A stretch of DNA of 64,000 nucleotides. Origin: UMGS1696 sp964623635 (GTDB lineage Bacteria; Bacillota; Clostridia; Oscillospirales; CAG-272). Below the pieces are notes generated by a model that saw nothing but the letters and a program-made list of their open reading frames with translations, was not told the origin of the DNA and did not search any database. The DNA is taken from NCBI GenBank assembly GCA_964623635.1, contig CAZUUA010000009.1:7773-71772 (forward strand). Reading direction: 5' to 3'. Both the position numbers and the translations under genes were made by a program. Shown here in pieces: positions 42,634 through 52,424 of the stretch; position 1 is the first letter of the stretch; the number at the start of each line of letters is the position of its first letter.

Positions 42634-45600
42634 ATGCTCACTTTAACGCATATTACAAAAGACTATTTGTCCGGCGACAATACGGTTCACGCTCTACGAG
42701 ACGTGTCGTTGTCCTTCGGCAAAAGCGAATTCGTGTCCATTCTGGGGCCGTCCGGCTGCGGCAAAACCACCCTGCTGAATATCATCGGCGGTCTGGACCG
42801 ATACACCTCCGGCGAAATGGCAGTGGCTGGCGTGCCGACCTCTGCCTTCCGGGACCGTGACTGGGACACCTACCGTAACCATTCCATCGGCTTTGTATTC
42901 CAGAGCTACAACCTGATCCCCCACCAAACGGTGCTGGCCAACGTAGAGCTGGCATTGACCCTGTCCGGCGTAGGCAAGGCGGAACGGCGCAAGAAGGCAG
43001 AAGAGGCCCTGCGCAAGGTGGGACTGGGTGACCAGCTGAAAAAGAAGCCCTCGCAAATGTCCGGTGGACAGATGCAGCGTGTGGCCATTGCCCGTGCGCT
43101 GGTCAACGACCCGGAGATCCTGCTGGCAGACGAACCCACCGGTGCACTGGACTCCGAGACCTCCGTACAGATCATGGAGCTGCTGCAGGAGGTGGCAAAA
43201 GACAAGCTGGTGATCATGGTCACCCACAACCCGGAGCTTGCCGAACAATACTCCACCAGAATCATCCGCCTGCTGGATGGGAAAATTGTCAGTGACGAAA
43301 AACAAACAGACAGCCAGCGACTGGATGGGAAGATCGTCAGCGACGAAAAACAAGCAGACAGCCAGCGACTGGATGGGAAAATTGTCAGTGACGAAAAACA
43401 AACAGACAGCCAGCGACTGGATGNNNNNNNNNNNNNNNNNNNNNNNNNNNNNNNNNNNNNNNNNNNNNNNNNNNNNNNNNNNNNNNNNNNNNNNNNNNNN
43501 NNNNNNNNNNNNNNNNNNNNNNNGGAAGATCGTCAGCGACGAAGACCGCACCGCCATCCTGCAAACCAACGAATCGCAATCCACCGACGCCAGCAAAACC
43601 GCCGCCGTGGAGGAAAAATACAAGCATAAGACCTCCATGTCCTACGGCACCGCTTTGGGTCTGTCCCTGAAAAACCTCATGACCAAAAAGGGTCGTACCC
43701 TGCTGGTGGCCTTTGCCGGCTCCATCGGGATCATCGGCATCGCCCTGATCCTGTCCCTGTCCAACGGTATCAACGAATATATCGCCCAGGTGCAGGAGGA
43801 TACCCTGTCCACCTACCCCATCCAGGTCGTCTCCCAAACCACCGATATGTCCGGTCTGATGGAAGCCATCGCCGGTGCTCGAGATGTGGACGAAGCGGAG
43901 CTTGAGAGCCGTGATCGGGTGTACGCCAACACCATGCTCTATGAGCTGCTGGACGCCATGACCTCTGCCGAGGTACGCACCAACAATCTGGCGCAGTTCA
44001 AGACCTGGCTGGACGATCCGGCAAACGGTGTCGGCGAGCAGACCAGCGCCATCCGGTACGGCTACGGCATCACGCCCCAGATCTACGCCACGGATACCAC
44101 GGACGGCGTGACCCGGCTGAACCCCACGTCCATGTTCGACTCCCTCATGCCGGAAGGGGCCGCTGACGCTATGTCCGGCGGTATGACCGGTATGTCCTCC
44201 AGCATGACCGCTATGATGGCCACCTCCGGCGGTATGGACATTTGGCAGGAAATGATCGACAACCGGGAGCTGATGGAGCAGCAGTACGAAGTCATCGCCG
44301 GTCGTTGGCCCACGGAAAAGAACGAAGTGGTGCTGGTGCTGGACTCCCGAAACGAGATCAACGACGTTTACCTGTTCGCGCTGGGCTTCAAGGATCAGGC
44401 CGAGGTGCCGGATATTCTTTCTGCCGTCATGAAAGGCGAAGAATACACCGCCAAGGACGAGACCTATTCCTATGAAGAAGTGCTGAGCAAAACCTTCAAG
44501 CTGCTGCTGCCTACGGATATGTACCAGCAAAACAGCGATGGCACCTGGGACTACATGGGTGACAACGAAGCCTTCATGCAAATGGCCGTCAACAATGGGC
44601 TGGATATCCAGATCGTGGGTATCTTAAAGCCCGACCCGGAAGCCGTTGCCACCTCCATCACCGGCGCCATCGGATACCTGCCGTCCCTGACCGAATACGT
44701 GCTGAACGAGGTACAGAACAGCGCCATCGTACAGGCACAGCTTGCCGACGAGACGGAGGACGTGCTCAGCGGTCTGCCCTTTGACGACGGCGAAAACTCC
44801 ATCCTGTCCGACAGTGAAAAGGCCGAACGGATCCGGGACGCCATTGCCGAAATGTCTGCCGCCGACCGTGCTGCCCTGTACGCCTCCCACATGACCTACC
44901 TGTCCGAAGACGTAGCCGCAGCCCAAGCAGCAGAACAGCTTGCCAATGTCCCGGCCGACCAACTGCCGGCTATGCTCATGGCACAAATGTCCGCCGGCGC
45001 CGACGATGCCATGCAAATGGATCCTGCCATGGTGCAGCAGTACCTTGCCTCCATGAGTGACGAAGAGATCTACAACTACGCCCTCACTTCCCTGACTAAG
45101 CAGATCCAAGACGCCTACGCTGCCCAAGCCGAGCAGGACGTAGCACAGCTTTCCACCGAAGCCCTGGCGTTCATGCTGGAGGAAGGTCTGGCGGCGCTGG
45201 ACGACGAGGGGATCCTGGCCGAATATGGCGATTATATGCCGCCTGTTGTGTCCTCGTCCACCTATGACGACGTGCTGAACACCTTAGGCTATGCCAACGA
45301 AGACCGTCCCAGCTCCATCTCCATCTACACCGACACCTTCGAGAAAAAGGACGCCCTGACCGAGCTGATCGCCGACTACAACCAAAGCTGCGTAGACGAC
45401 GGCCGGGACGATGACGTGATCAGCTACACCGACTATGTGGCGCTGATGATGTCCTCCATCTCCACCATCATCAACGTGATCTCCTACGTGCTGATCGCAT
45501 TCGTGTCCATCTCGCTGGTGGTGTCGTCCATCATGATCGGCATCATCACCTACATTTCCGTGCTGGAACGGACCAAGGAGATCGGTATCCTGCGTGCCAT

Positions 45601-45880
45601 CGGTGCCTCCAAGAAGGACGTGTCCCGTGTGTTCAACGCAGAGACCTTGATCATCGGCTTTGCCGCAGGTGCCATCGGGATCGGCGTGACCCTGCTGCTG
45701 TGCATCCCGGCGAACCTGATCATCCAGCACCTGACGGACATCGCATCCCTGGCCAGACTGCCGTGGGTCGGTGGCGTAGCGCTGGTGTGCATCAGTATGA
45801 TCCTGACCACCATCGCCGGTCTGGTCCCCTCTGCCATCGCCGCCAAGAAAGACCCCGTGGAATCCCTACGCAGTGAATAA
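42634..45880 (+). CDS. fused ABC ATPase-FtsX permease (MacB-like), interrupted by an assembly gap
   Basis: One gene. Residues 1-213 are a LolD/MacB-type ATPase: Walker A GPSGCGKTT (38-46), Q-loop FVFQSYN, signature MSGGQMQRVAIARAL (142-156), Walker B ILLADEP (162-168), His198. A 16-residue linker unit LDGKIVSDEKQTDSQR then repeats. After the N-run the same unit resumes and leads into a permease: helix 1 (TLLVAFAGSIGIIGIALILSL), an extracellular domain of about 550 residues, then three C-terminal helices with the FtsX signature RTKEIGILRAIGASKKDV. The frame changes across the gap only because 100 N is an arbitrary length. It probably exports or senses envelope-active compounds or lipids; substrate unknown. 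Confidence 0.85.
43273..43423 (+). repeat. 48-bp in-frame tandem repeat in the ABC linker
   Basis: Three full units (43273-43320, 43321-43368, 43369-43416) and the start of a fourth (43417-43423); units 1 and 3 are identical, unit 2 differs at a few bases. The sequence after the gap resumes inside the same unit (GGAAGATCGTCAGCGACGAA). Confidence 0.92.
43424..43523. other. assembly gap (100 N)
   Basis: Unknown bases. The fixed length of 100 and the repeat on both sides say that the assembler failed within the 48-bp array; the true length is unknown but should be a multiple that keeps the frame. Confidence 0.97.
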
Positions 45881-45962
45881 CTACGTGGCGCAGTGGAATA
45901 ACTACGTGGCGTAGCGGAATAACTGCGTGGCGTAGCGGAATAACTGCGTGGCGTAGCGGAAT
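45875..45962 (+). repeat. 21-bp tandem repeat starting at the ABC gene stop codon
   Basis: Four units beginning GAATAACT at 45875, 45896, 45917 and 45938, with a fifth start at 45959. The period is 7 codons, so each unit repeats the in-frame GAA-TAA (Glu-stop) of the gene end. Confidence 0.88.
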
Positions 45963-46034
45963 GATCTACATCCCAAATCGTCTATCCCATTTTTGCATAT
46001 TTTACCACATTTTCTGCATATTCCAAGATAACAA

Positions 46035-46072
46035 AAAAGCTAAGGTCTCAAAAAACCTTAGCTTTTCTTTTG
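46035..46072. terminator. bidirectional terminator after the ABC gene
   Basis: AAAAGCTAAGG and CCTTAGCTTTT with a T-rich tail; it serves the plus-strand ABC gene and, through its A-run, the convergent DUF4358 gene. Confidence 0.8.
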
Positions 46073-46109
46073 CGTAAATTCGTTTGCGAAAGATTTCGTT
46101 TGCGTCCGT

Positions 46110-46586
46110 TTAACCAAGCTGTTCGTCCAGCAAAGCGGCAGCGGCATCCCCGTCCGGCGAGATACACAGCGCCACCGTGGTGCCATACTGCTTGACCACA
46201 GCATCGTCCAGCTTCGGCATTTCCCAGGAGTTGTAGTCGGAGAACGCTTCCTTCTGGTCTGCTACCCGCATTTCTGCCAGAGCAAAACCGGCTTCGGCAT
46301 CGGCTTCCGTAGCAAAGAAAAACAGTGCGATTTCCTCCGGTGTAGCACCACTGCCGATGTACACATATTGTTCCTCTGCGTTGTCAATGCCGTACAGCAC
46401 CGTGACCGTTCCGTCGTCGATCAGCGCCAGGTCGTCGGTGAATGCAATATCAGATAGCAGTGTCTCCGAAACGGCCTTCAGATCCACGGCGCCATTTTCG
46501 CCAGCGACATCTTTGCCACAGGCAGACAGCAAAAGTGCCGCAGCCAGCAGGGTCGTCATAGCAGCAGTGCGAATGATTTTGTGCAT
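46110..46586 (-). CDS. DUF4358 lipoprotein
   Basis: A 158-residue lipoprotein with lipobox LSAC (Cys23). The mature part matches DUF4358: ALIDDGTVTVLYGIDNAEEQYVYIGSGATPEEIALFFFATEADAEAGFALAEMRVADQKEAFSDYNSWEMPKL. The family is common in Clostridia next to SGNH hydrolases and acyltransferases and its role is unknown. It lies 45 nt after the SGNH gene and is probably co-transcribed. Confidence 0.75.
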   Translation of the reverse strand: MHKIIRTAAMTTLLAAALLLSACGKDVAGENGAVDLKAVSETLLSDIAFTDDLALIDDGTVTVLYGIDNAEEQYVYIGSGATPEEIALFFFATEADAEAGFALAEMRVADQKEAFSDYNSWEMPKLDDAVVKQYGTTVALCISPDGDAAAALLDEQLG

Positions 46587-46631
46587 AAGTGGGTTCCTTC
46601 CTTGTATGTTCGATGTATATGTTTTGGTTTT

Positions 46632-47702
46632 TTATTCATTTTGCAGAGCCCGTGCCTCATCCTCGGAGAGCAGCGGAACCGTGTGGCTGAGGATGTGATC
46701 CAGCACCTTCACGCAATAGGCCTTGTTCAAATGGATCCCATCCACGCCGGAATCTGCGGGCAGCACGCCATTTTCGTCCACCACCGCCGGTGCCAGATCC
46801 ACGAGAAATACCTCTTTTTCAAAGGCAAGCTGCTGCAAATATTCGTTGTACAGCGCAATTTTTTCGTTGGTCACATAGTCGTGGGTGTCGGACACGGCCT
46901 TGGTCACCGGGAAGATCGACAGCATATAAATGATGCAATCCGGGCTTGTTTCCCGAATGGCGTCAATGACCTCGCCGTACGCCTGGGCAAAATACGCCGC
47001 ATCGGGCCAGCCGGTCTCGTTGATCCCCAGCATGATGTAGACCTTGTTGAATTCCGTTTGCGACAGGGCAGACATGACCGGCACCTTGCCATCGCTCCAC
47101 AGATCGGCGGAAATTTTTTTGTCCTCCGGCAGATCGGCGGCTTCCTGCCAATCGATCACCGGCTTGGTGAAAACGGAATCCACGGTCAGACCCTTGTAGG
47201 TGTAGGACGTGATCCGGGACAGGCCGCAATAGAGGATCAGACCCTGCATCCGGGAGTCGCCGATCAGCACCGCATCGTCCATGTAGGAAAGGGTCACCGG
47301 CTCCGCATCGGGCACCGGGCTGGCGTAATCGTAATCGCCGGGGATCCGTTGACGCAGACCGATCGGCGCCGGTGCAGCATCGGTTTCCGCTTCGGTTTCG
47401 GGGGTCACCGGGATCATGGTTTCCACGGGAACATTTTCGGTTTCCCAAACGGTGGGGTTAGGCACTGCGACTTCGTTGGTTTCGGGAACGATCGGGTCGG
47501 TTTCGGTGGGAAGAAAGATTCGTTCGGCATCCTTATCTCGAATGACCACCAAGGAATCGGCAATGCTGGGCAGGATTTTTTGGGCGGTCATAAACCCGGC
47601 GGTCAGCAGCATACAGCAGAACAACAAAGGCAGCACCCGTCTGCCTCGATGAAAACGCGACCGTTTGCGCCGCCTATAGTTTCTGCCACCGTACCGTTCC
47701 AT
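46632..47702 (-). CDS. SGNH/GDSL-type hydrolase, membrane anchored
   Basis: A 356-residue protein: very basic N-terminus (RNYRRRKRSRFHRGRR), one anchor helix (22-45), a Thr/Pro/Glu-rich stalk (about 60-112), then an SGNH domain with block I IGDSRMQG (Ser150), the Asn block MLGINE (Asn228) and the catalytic DGIHLN (Asp321, His324). Such proteins remove or transfer O-acetyl groups on cell-surface glycans. The link with DUF4358 suggests envelope sugar modification; the substrate is inferred, not seen. Confidence 0.8.
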   Translation of the reverse strand: MERYGGRNYRRRKRSRFHRGRRVLPLLFCCMLLTAGFMTAQKILPSIADSLVVIRDKDAERIFLPTETDPIVPETNEVAVPNPTVWETENVPVETMIPVTPETEAETDAAPAPIGLRQRIPGDYDYASPVPDAEPVTLSYMDDAVLIGDSRMQGLILYCGLSRITSYTYKGLTVDSVFTKPVIDWQEAADLPEDKKISADLWSDGKVPVMSALSQTEFNKVYIMLGINETGWPDAAYFAQAYGEVIDAIRETSPDCIIYMLSIFPVTKAVSDTHDYVTNEKIALYNEYLQQLAFEKEVFLVDLAPAVVDENGVLPADSGVDGIHLNKAYCVKVLDHILSHTVPLLSEDEARALQNE

Positions 47703-47839
47703 GTTCGCACCTATTTTTGTTATTATATACGTTTAATATGTCGGGCTACGTTAGTATGTCCCACGCCCCATTGAAACCATACATAAGACGCACCGGGCGC
47801 CAAAAAGTTCCAAAAAATCGCTATGATCTATCCACTAAT

Positions 47840-47868
47840 ATTATAAACGCAACGCCAGCGAAAGTCAA
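47840..47868 (-). promoter_or_regulatory. promoter of the SGNH-DUF4358 operon
   Basis: TTGACT (47863-47868) and TATAAT (47840-47845), 17-nt spacer, with a leader of about 130 nt. Confidence 0.7.
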
Positions 47869-47900
47869 TAGGATTTTGTGGAATCCTTGTGGAAAAAGAA

Positions 47901-47994
47901 AAAAACCACCGTTTCCGATGGCTTTTTATTTCCTGACCCATTTTGTCAAGCCCATTGGGCAAAAAAAGACACCCCAAACGGAAGGGTGTCTTTT
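47901..47994 (-). terminator. two tandem terminators after the SLH gene
   Basis: First, AAAAGACACCC...GGGTGTCTTTTTTT (47964-47994, reading minus). Second, a shorter AAAAAGCCATCGG/ACGGTGGTTTTT hairpin with a T-rich tail (47901-47928). Double termination suits a strongly expressed gene. Confidence 0.75.
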
Positions 47995-48032
47995 ATGTTT
48001 AAGTTATAAGGAGTAACTTAAGATGAGGGAGA

Positions 48033-51000
48033 TTACCAGATAACGATGGTATCGTCTACCAGAGCCTTATATTCGAGTCTGTACACATCATCGGTTGCAA
48101 TTCTCTTGTAACCAGCAGTTCCATTGAAACCGGTGAATACAGGAGTCTCTTCAGCACCGTTGGTGGTGTCAATAGCGAAGTTGTGAGTCAGCGTGATGGT
48201 ACCCGTGATATTGGCAACAACGATATTGAGAACAGTCTCTTGATCCTCGACATCGATGTCGATTTTCTTGCCCTTCTTCTTAGTCAGGTCGATAACAACC
48301 TTGTAGGTCAGACCGCAATCCTTGCGAGAAACAACTACCTCGTCATCATCAACGTCGAAGTAAAAATCGTTGATAATCACATTCTCAGTGTCCTTGCCGA
48401 TAGTAACTTCGTTACCGAAGCACATACCCAGACCAGCCAGAGCGTCGTGCAGTTCGTTGCCTTCACCGCAAGCGTCGATGTCAGTGAACGTAGGCTTGCC
48501 ATCCTTGTCAACAGTAACTTCAACCAGAGTCATTTCAATACCGGTCAGCTTCATAGACTTCACAGGACCACGGCAATCCTTATCTTCATAAGTAGCCAGC
48601 ACAGAGTACTTAGTAGCAATGTCGAAGTAACGTTCCTTGTCATTGATCTTTACAGACCAAGCCTTGTTAACATCGTATTTCTCTTCAGTGCCACCTTCGT
48701 ACAGAGTAGCTTCGAAGGGCTTGGTAGCATCGTCAGCCTTAGCATCAGCCTTACCTGCAACGCCGTCGTAGATGTAGATAACAACCTTGTGGTTCTTTAC
48801 ATCGTAGATCATATCTGCGTAGTAGGTGTAACCATCTTCCAGCTCGCCATCAGCAACACTGGTAGTACCATGGTTAGCATACAGGTTCCAATTCAGATCG
48901 TCGGTAACTTTGATTACCTTCCAATCGGTAACCAGCTTGTTGGCGATAGCCATGTTCACCTTATCGGTGTGTCTGCCCCGAACCAGACCCAGATCAAAGG
49001 CCAGTTCAACAAAGGTCTTGTTGCCCTTAGCATCAACGATGTCTTCTTTTCTCAGTTCTCTGCCAGGCTTAACGATGTAGTCAGCGTAGTCAATGTCTTC
49101 AGAAGCGTAGTTACGCCCGATGGTGTTGATGAAGTCGTGCATGAAGGTAGCACTGTCTTCATTACCGCACTTGTCGGTAACATCCTGCAGGATCTTACCA
49201 CCATAGGTCTTGTAAATGTGACCATTTACCAGATCGATGTTGGTAGAAGTCAGAACTACATTGTAGGTACCGGTCAGCAGATTGAATACGGTAACTTCGG
49301 ATTCGGTGGAGCCCAGCAGGTACCAGTCACCGATAGCTTCATCGTAAGCAGCATTCAGAACCTTGCCGTTGCCCTTTTCGTACAGAACAAAGCCGATATC
49401 ATATGCGTTCTCGGTGATAGCAGTGTTGAATCTGTTATTTTCGTTGTTTTTGCCCAGACCCGGAATATCCAGGTTGTCGTAGGAGTAAACAACAATGTAC
49501 TTGCTGTCTGTATCGCCAACCATCAGACCATTGATCTCCTGGTTACGAGCATCAGTGATGATACCGCTGTGAACGAAGATGTTGCCCAGACCGTCGATCA
49601 GAACGTACTTATCAGCATCGTTCATAGCAACGATAGTGGGAGTGGAATCCTTCTTTTCTTCTACGCTGTAACCACTGTTGTCCTTAACAATGGACATGGG
49701 CTGTACGGAACGGTAACCCTTCTTAAAGGTGATCTGTACAGGAGAAGCAGCTGCCAGAACGTTTTCAACGTTTTCGGTGTAAACACCGTAGGAGTCGGTT
49801 TCCTTGTCATAGGACTTGATTTCGTACAGAGAACCAAAGTCGAATGCGCCGTCGTCTTCAGCGTTGGTGGGGTTGTATCTGTAGTCGCCCTGCTTCCAAC
49901 CGTTGAAGGAGTTGATCTTGAAGGTATCCAGAGCCAGCTTGTCGGTTCTGTAGCCGTATACTGCGATGTAACCATCGGAAGTGATACCAGCATAACCCAG
50001 AACAACGATAGCAGCGTTGGTGTTGCCAACCAGGTCAGTGTCTACAACGTAACCGTCGCAAACAACAGCCTTAACGTACTGCATATACTGAGCATCGAAA
50101 GCATCGCAGATCAGCATCTGAGCAGCGATCTTGGTGTCAGCCATCTTGTACATATCGCCTTCCAGGTTAGCGTATGCGATAGGATAGTTAACGCCGCTGA
50201 TGGTCACAGTCTGCTTAGCAGTGTTGTAGCCCTGCAGGATACCGGTAACGATGTAAGAGTCAGCATCATCAGTAGCCTTCTCGGTGATGTACTTAACGAT
50301 TTCGATTTCGCCGGTGGTCTTGTTCCAGTTGTACAGAACAACGCCATCGTTGTAGGTGCCGTCTTCGTTTTCGAAGCCGGAAACGGAATCATCAACAGTA
50401 ACCCATGCAAAGCCAGCGGTCTTGTCGGTGTCATGATCCACGTGACCATCTTCTACGAATGCCCAAGAACCATTGCCATCGTCCAGGTCAGTGATCTGGT
50501 ATGCAGGCTTGTCAGCGTTGCAAGTAGCGCACTTCTTGGAAACGGTGGAGAACTTACCAATAGCGTAAGTCTTGTAGTTAGCTACTTCTGCCTTATCATC
50601 GTTGTCGATGTCAAACAGAGCCAGCTTAGCGTAAGGAGCCTTGCCTTCCAGCATAACGGTGGCAGAAGCATCCAGCAGCTGCAGTTCGCTGTAGGAAGCG
50701 ATCAGCTCCGTTACAACGTCCTTGTACCAGTCGTTGAATTCCTTCTCAGACATCCAGTTGATGTACACATTGCCGGTAGCAGAAGTGTAAACAACATCAT
50801 TCTTGTCGGCCTTCTTGTTTTCGGTGTCAACAACATACTGGTAGTATCTCTGCAGAGTATCGTTCCAGAACCATTCGTTGACCCAACCGCAAACGTGGTC
50901 ATCCTTGCCGTGAGTATCCTCGTCGCAAGCAACCCACTTCAGAATGTTGCCGGTAGCGATGTCGATACCAACATTATTAACATTGCCGTCTTCGTCGTAA

Positions 51001-52088
51001 ACTTCGTGAGTACCGTAACCGAATACCTTCAGGTCAGCGTAGTCATAGTTTACCTTGTCGTTGGTGTAGGACTTAACAGTAACGTAATCGCCGTCCTTCA
51101 GATACTTAGCGATAGGCATGTCGTCGCCATAAGCAACGCCAGCGTTGTCGGTGATACCATTGTTGAATACAACATCCGTCAGCAGGGAGTTGGAGTCAAC
51201 CAGGGTAACGAAGTTACCGTCAACAGCTTCGAACAGAGCAATGTATACGGAACCAACAGCACGTTCAGCGTCGTGGCCCAGCAGACCCATGTCTTCAGCT
51301 TTAACGTAGTAGATCTTGTCGCCGATTTCAGCGTTTTCGCTAACGGTCTTGAAACCAATGTAGTCCTTGTCAGCGTACTTACCATTGCCGTCCTTATCGT
51401 AAACGGTGGTGTACTCGTCGGTGGAAACTACGATGATGTTCTGCCATGCAAATTCGCAACCGAAGTTGTCCTTTGCCAGGGTAGAACCAGTAGCAGTCTT
51501 AGCGAACATTGCATTGTAGATGATCATTGCAACTTCGCCACGAGTCAGATCTTCGGTGTAAGCCACGTCAGAACCGATGCCCTTAGTCAGATCCAGCTCA
51601 ACAGCCTTTTCGATGTAGCCCCAAGGATAGGTCAGACCCTTGTAACCCAGGGTACGAACAACCATGGTCAGAGCGTCACGATAGGTGATGCCATCATAGG
51701 GTGCGAAGGTGTTTGCAGTGTAACCTTCGATGATACCGTTCTGGTTAGCATAGGAGATAGCGCCCAGGTAGTTGGCAGCAGCGCCTTCTTCGATATCCTT
51801 AAAGGTTGCATTGTTGGCAGTGCCGTCTTCCCACTTCTCATCCTCGGTCCAACCGGTAGAGATACGGGATACAAACAGAGCCATCTGATAACGTTCGATT
51901 GCGTTCTCAGCACCGGTCTCATCGGCACTGTAGCCCTTGAAGATCTTGTAGTGCTTCAGGAATTCGATCGCGTAGTCCTGTTCAGCATTGGAAGCGGTTG
52001 CTTCTACGGCTGCGTCATCTGCTGCAACGTAAGCTGCGCAGGAAGCAGTCATCAGTGCTGCCAGGATGAAGGAAAGAATCTTCTTCAT
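48033..52088 (-). CDS. S-layer-homology domain protein, probable major surface protein
   Basis: A 1351-residue secreted protein. Signal peptide MKKILSFILAALMTASCAAYVAA is followed by SLH modules: YAIEFLKHYKIFKGYSADETGAENAIERYQMALFVSRI, then YLGAISYANQNGIIEGYTANTFAPYDGITYRDALTMVVRTLGY, then YIEKAVELDLTKGIGSDVAYTEDLTRGEVAMIIYNAMF. SLH domains hold proteins to pyruvylated wall polymers. The remaining 1100 residues are acidic, Asp/Asn/Tyr/Val-rich and unrecognised, with isolated Cys pairs (KKCATCNADKP). Codon use is tuned as in the ribosomal genes (many A/T third positions), and a good promoter, AAGGAG site and double terminators suggest high expression. Confidence 0.85.
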   Translation of the reverse strand: MKKILSFILAALMTASCAAYVAADDAAVEATASNAEQDYAIEFLKHYKIFKGYSADETGAENAIERYQMALFVSRISTGWTEDEKWEDGTANNATFKDIEEGAAANYLGAISYANQNGIIEGYTANTFAPYDGITYRDALTMVVRTLGYKGLTYPWGYIEKAVELDLTKGIGSDVAYTEDLTRGEVAMIIYNAMFAKTATGSTLAKDNFGCEFAWQNIIVVSTDEYTTVYDKDGNGKYADKDYIGFKTVSENAEIGDKIYYVKAEDMGLLGHDAERAVGSVYIALFEAVDGNFVTLVDSNSLLTDVVFNNGITDNAGVAYGDDMPIAKYLKDGDYVTVKSYTNDKVNYDYADLKVFGYGTHEVYDEDGNVNNVGIDIATGNILKWVACDEDTHGKDDHVCGWVNEWFWNDTLQRYYQYVVDTENKKADKNDVVYTSATGNVYINWMSEKEFNDWYKDVVTELIASYSELQLLDASATVMLEGKAPYAKLALFDIDNDDKAEVANYKTYAIGKFSTVSKKCATCNADKPAYQITDLDDGNGSWAFVEDGHVDHDTDKTAGFAWVTVDDSVSGFENEDGTYNDGVVLYNWNKTTGEIEIVKYITEKATDDADSYIVTGILQGYNTAKQTVTISGVNYPIAYANLEGDMYKMADTKIAAQMLICDAFDAQYMQYVKAVVCDGYVVDTDLVGNTNAAIVVLGYAGITSDGYIAVYGYRTDKLALDTFKINSFNGWKQGDYRYNPTNAEDDGAFDFGSLYEIKSYDKETDSYGVYTENVENVLAAASPVQITFKKGYRSVQPMSIVKDNSGYSVEEKKDSTPTIVAMNDADKYVLIDGLGNIFVHSGIITDARNQEINGLMVGDTDSKYIVVYSYDNLDIPGLGKNNENNRFNTAITENAYDIGFVLYEKGNGKVLNAAYDEAIGDWYLLGSTESEVTVFNLLTGTYNVVLTSTNIDLVNGHIYKTYGGKILQDVTDKCGNEDSATFMHDFINTIGRNYASEDIDYADYIVKPGRELRKEDIVDAKGNKTFVELAFDLGLVRGRHTDKVNMAIANKLVTDWKVIKVTDDLNWNLYANHGTTSVADGELEDGYTYYADMIYDVKNHKVVIYIYDGVAGKADAKADDATKPFEATLYEGGTEEKYDVNKAWSVKINDKERYFDIATKYSVLATYEDKDCRGPVKSMKLTGIEMTLVEVTVDKDGKPTFTDIDACGEGNELHDALAGLGMCFGNEVTIGKDTENVIINDFYFDVDDDEVVVSRKDCGLTYKVVIDLTKKKGKKIDIDVEDQETVLNIVVANITGTITLTHNFAIDTTNGAEETPVFTGFNGTAGYKRIATDDVYRLEYKALVDDTIVIW

Positions 52089-52166
52089 CTTTGTGCTCCT
52101 TTTTGAAATAAATCTTTTGAGGATGAAAGATGCTGCCGTTTTCAACACCTTCCCCCTGCATGGAAT

Positions 52167-52195
52167 ATGATACCATATCCCCCGAAATTTTGCAA
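52167..52195 (-). promoter_or_regulatory. promoter of the SLH protein gene
   Basis: TTGCAA (52190-52195) and TATCAT (52167-52172), 17-nt spacer, about 75 nt before the start. Confidence 0.7.
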
Positions 52196-52331
52196 GCCCT
52201 TTCCCGGAGTTGAAATATAAGTGTAATATTAAATAGCCTTTAGAAATTAAACCGCACCGTCCGCCGCCGATTTCCCGAAAACGGGCGCTGCTGCCCTTGC
52301 AAAAAACCGCAAAGTTTGTTGTAAAAATCTA

Positions 52332-52361
52332 TAGACATTCCTATGGAAGGTGTGTTATAAT
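52332..52361 (+). promoter_or_regulatory. promoter of the nucleoside ABC operon
   Basis: TAGACA and TATAAT with 18-nt spacing, 63 nt before the first start. No purine riboswitch fits in this short leader. Confidence 0.65.
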
Positions 52362-52424
52362 ATATGGTATGATCGAATTTCTGTGCAATATTGCACCGAA
52401 TAACCAATAGAGGAAATATAGGAC

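Noticed and set aside
43273..43423. 48-bp repeats considered as a CRISPR array
   Set aside because: Units are contiguous with no spacers and are in frame within a coding sequence.
48183..52106. A 1307-codon open frame antisense to the SLH gene
   Set aside because: It mirrors the coding strand through codon bias, has no ribosome site, family or promoter, and the sense protein has a signal peptide and SLH domains.
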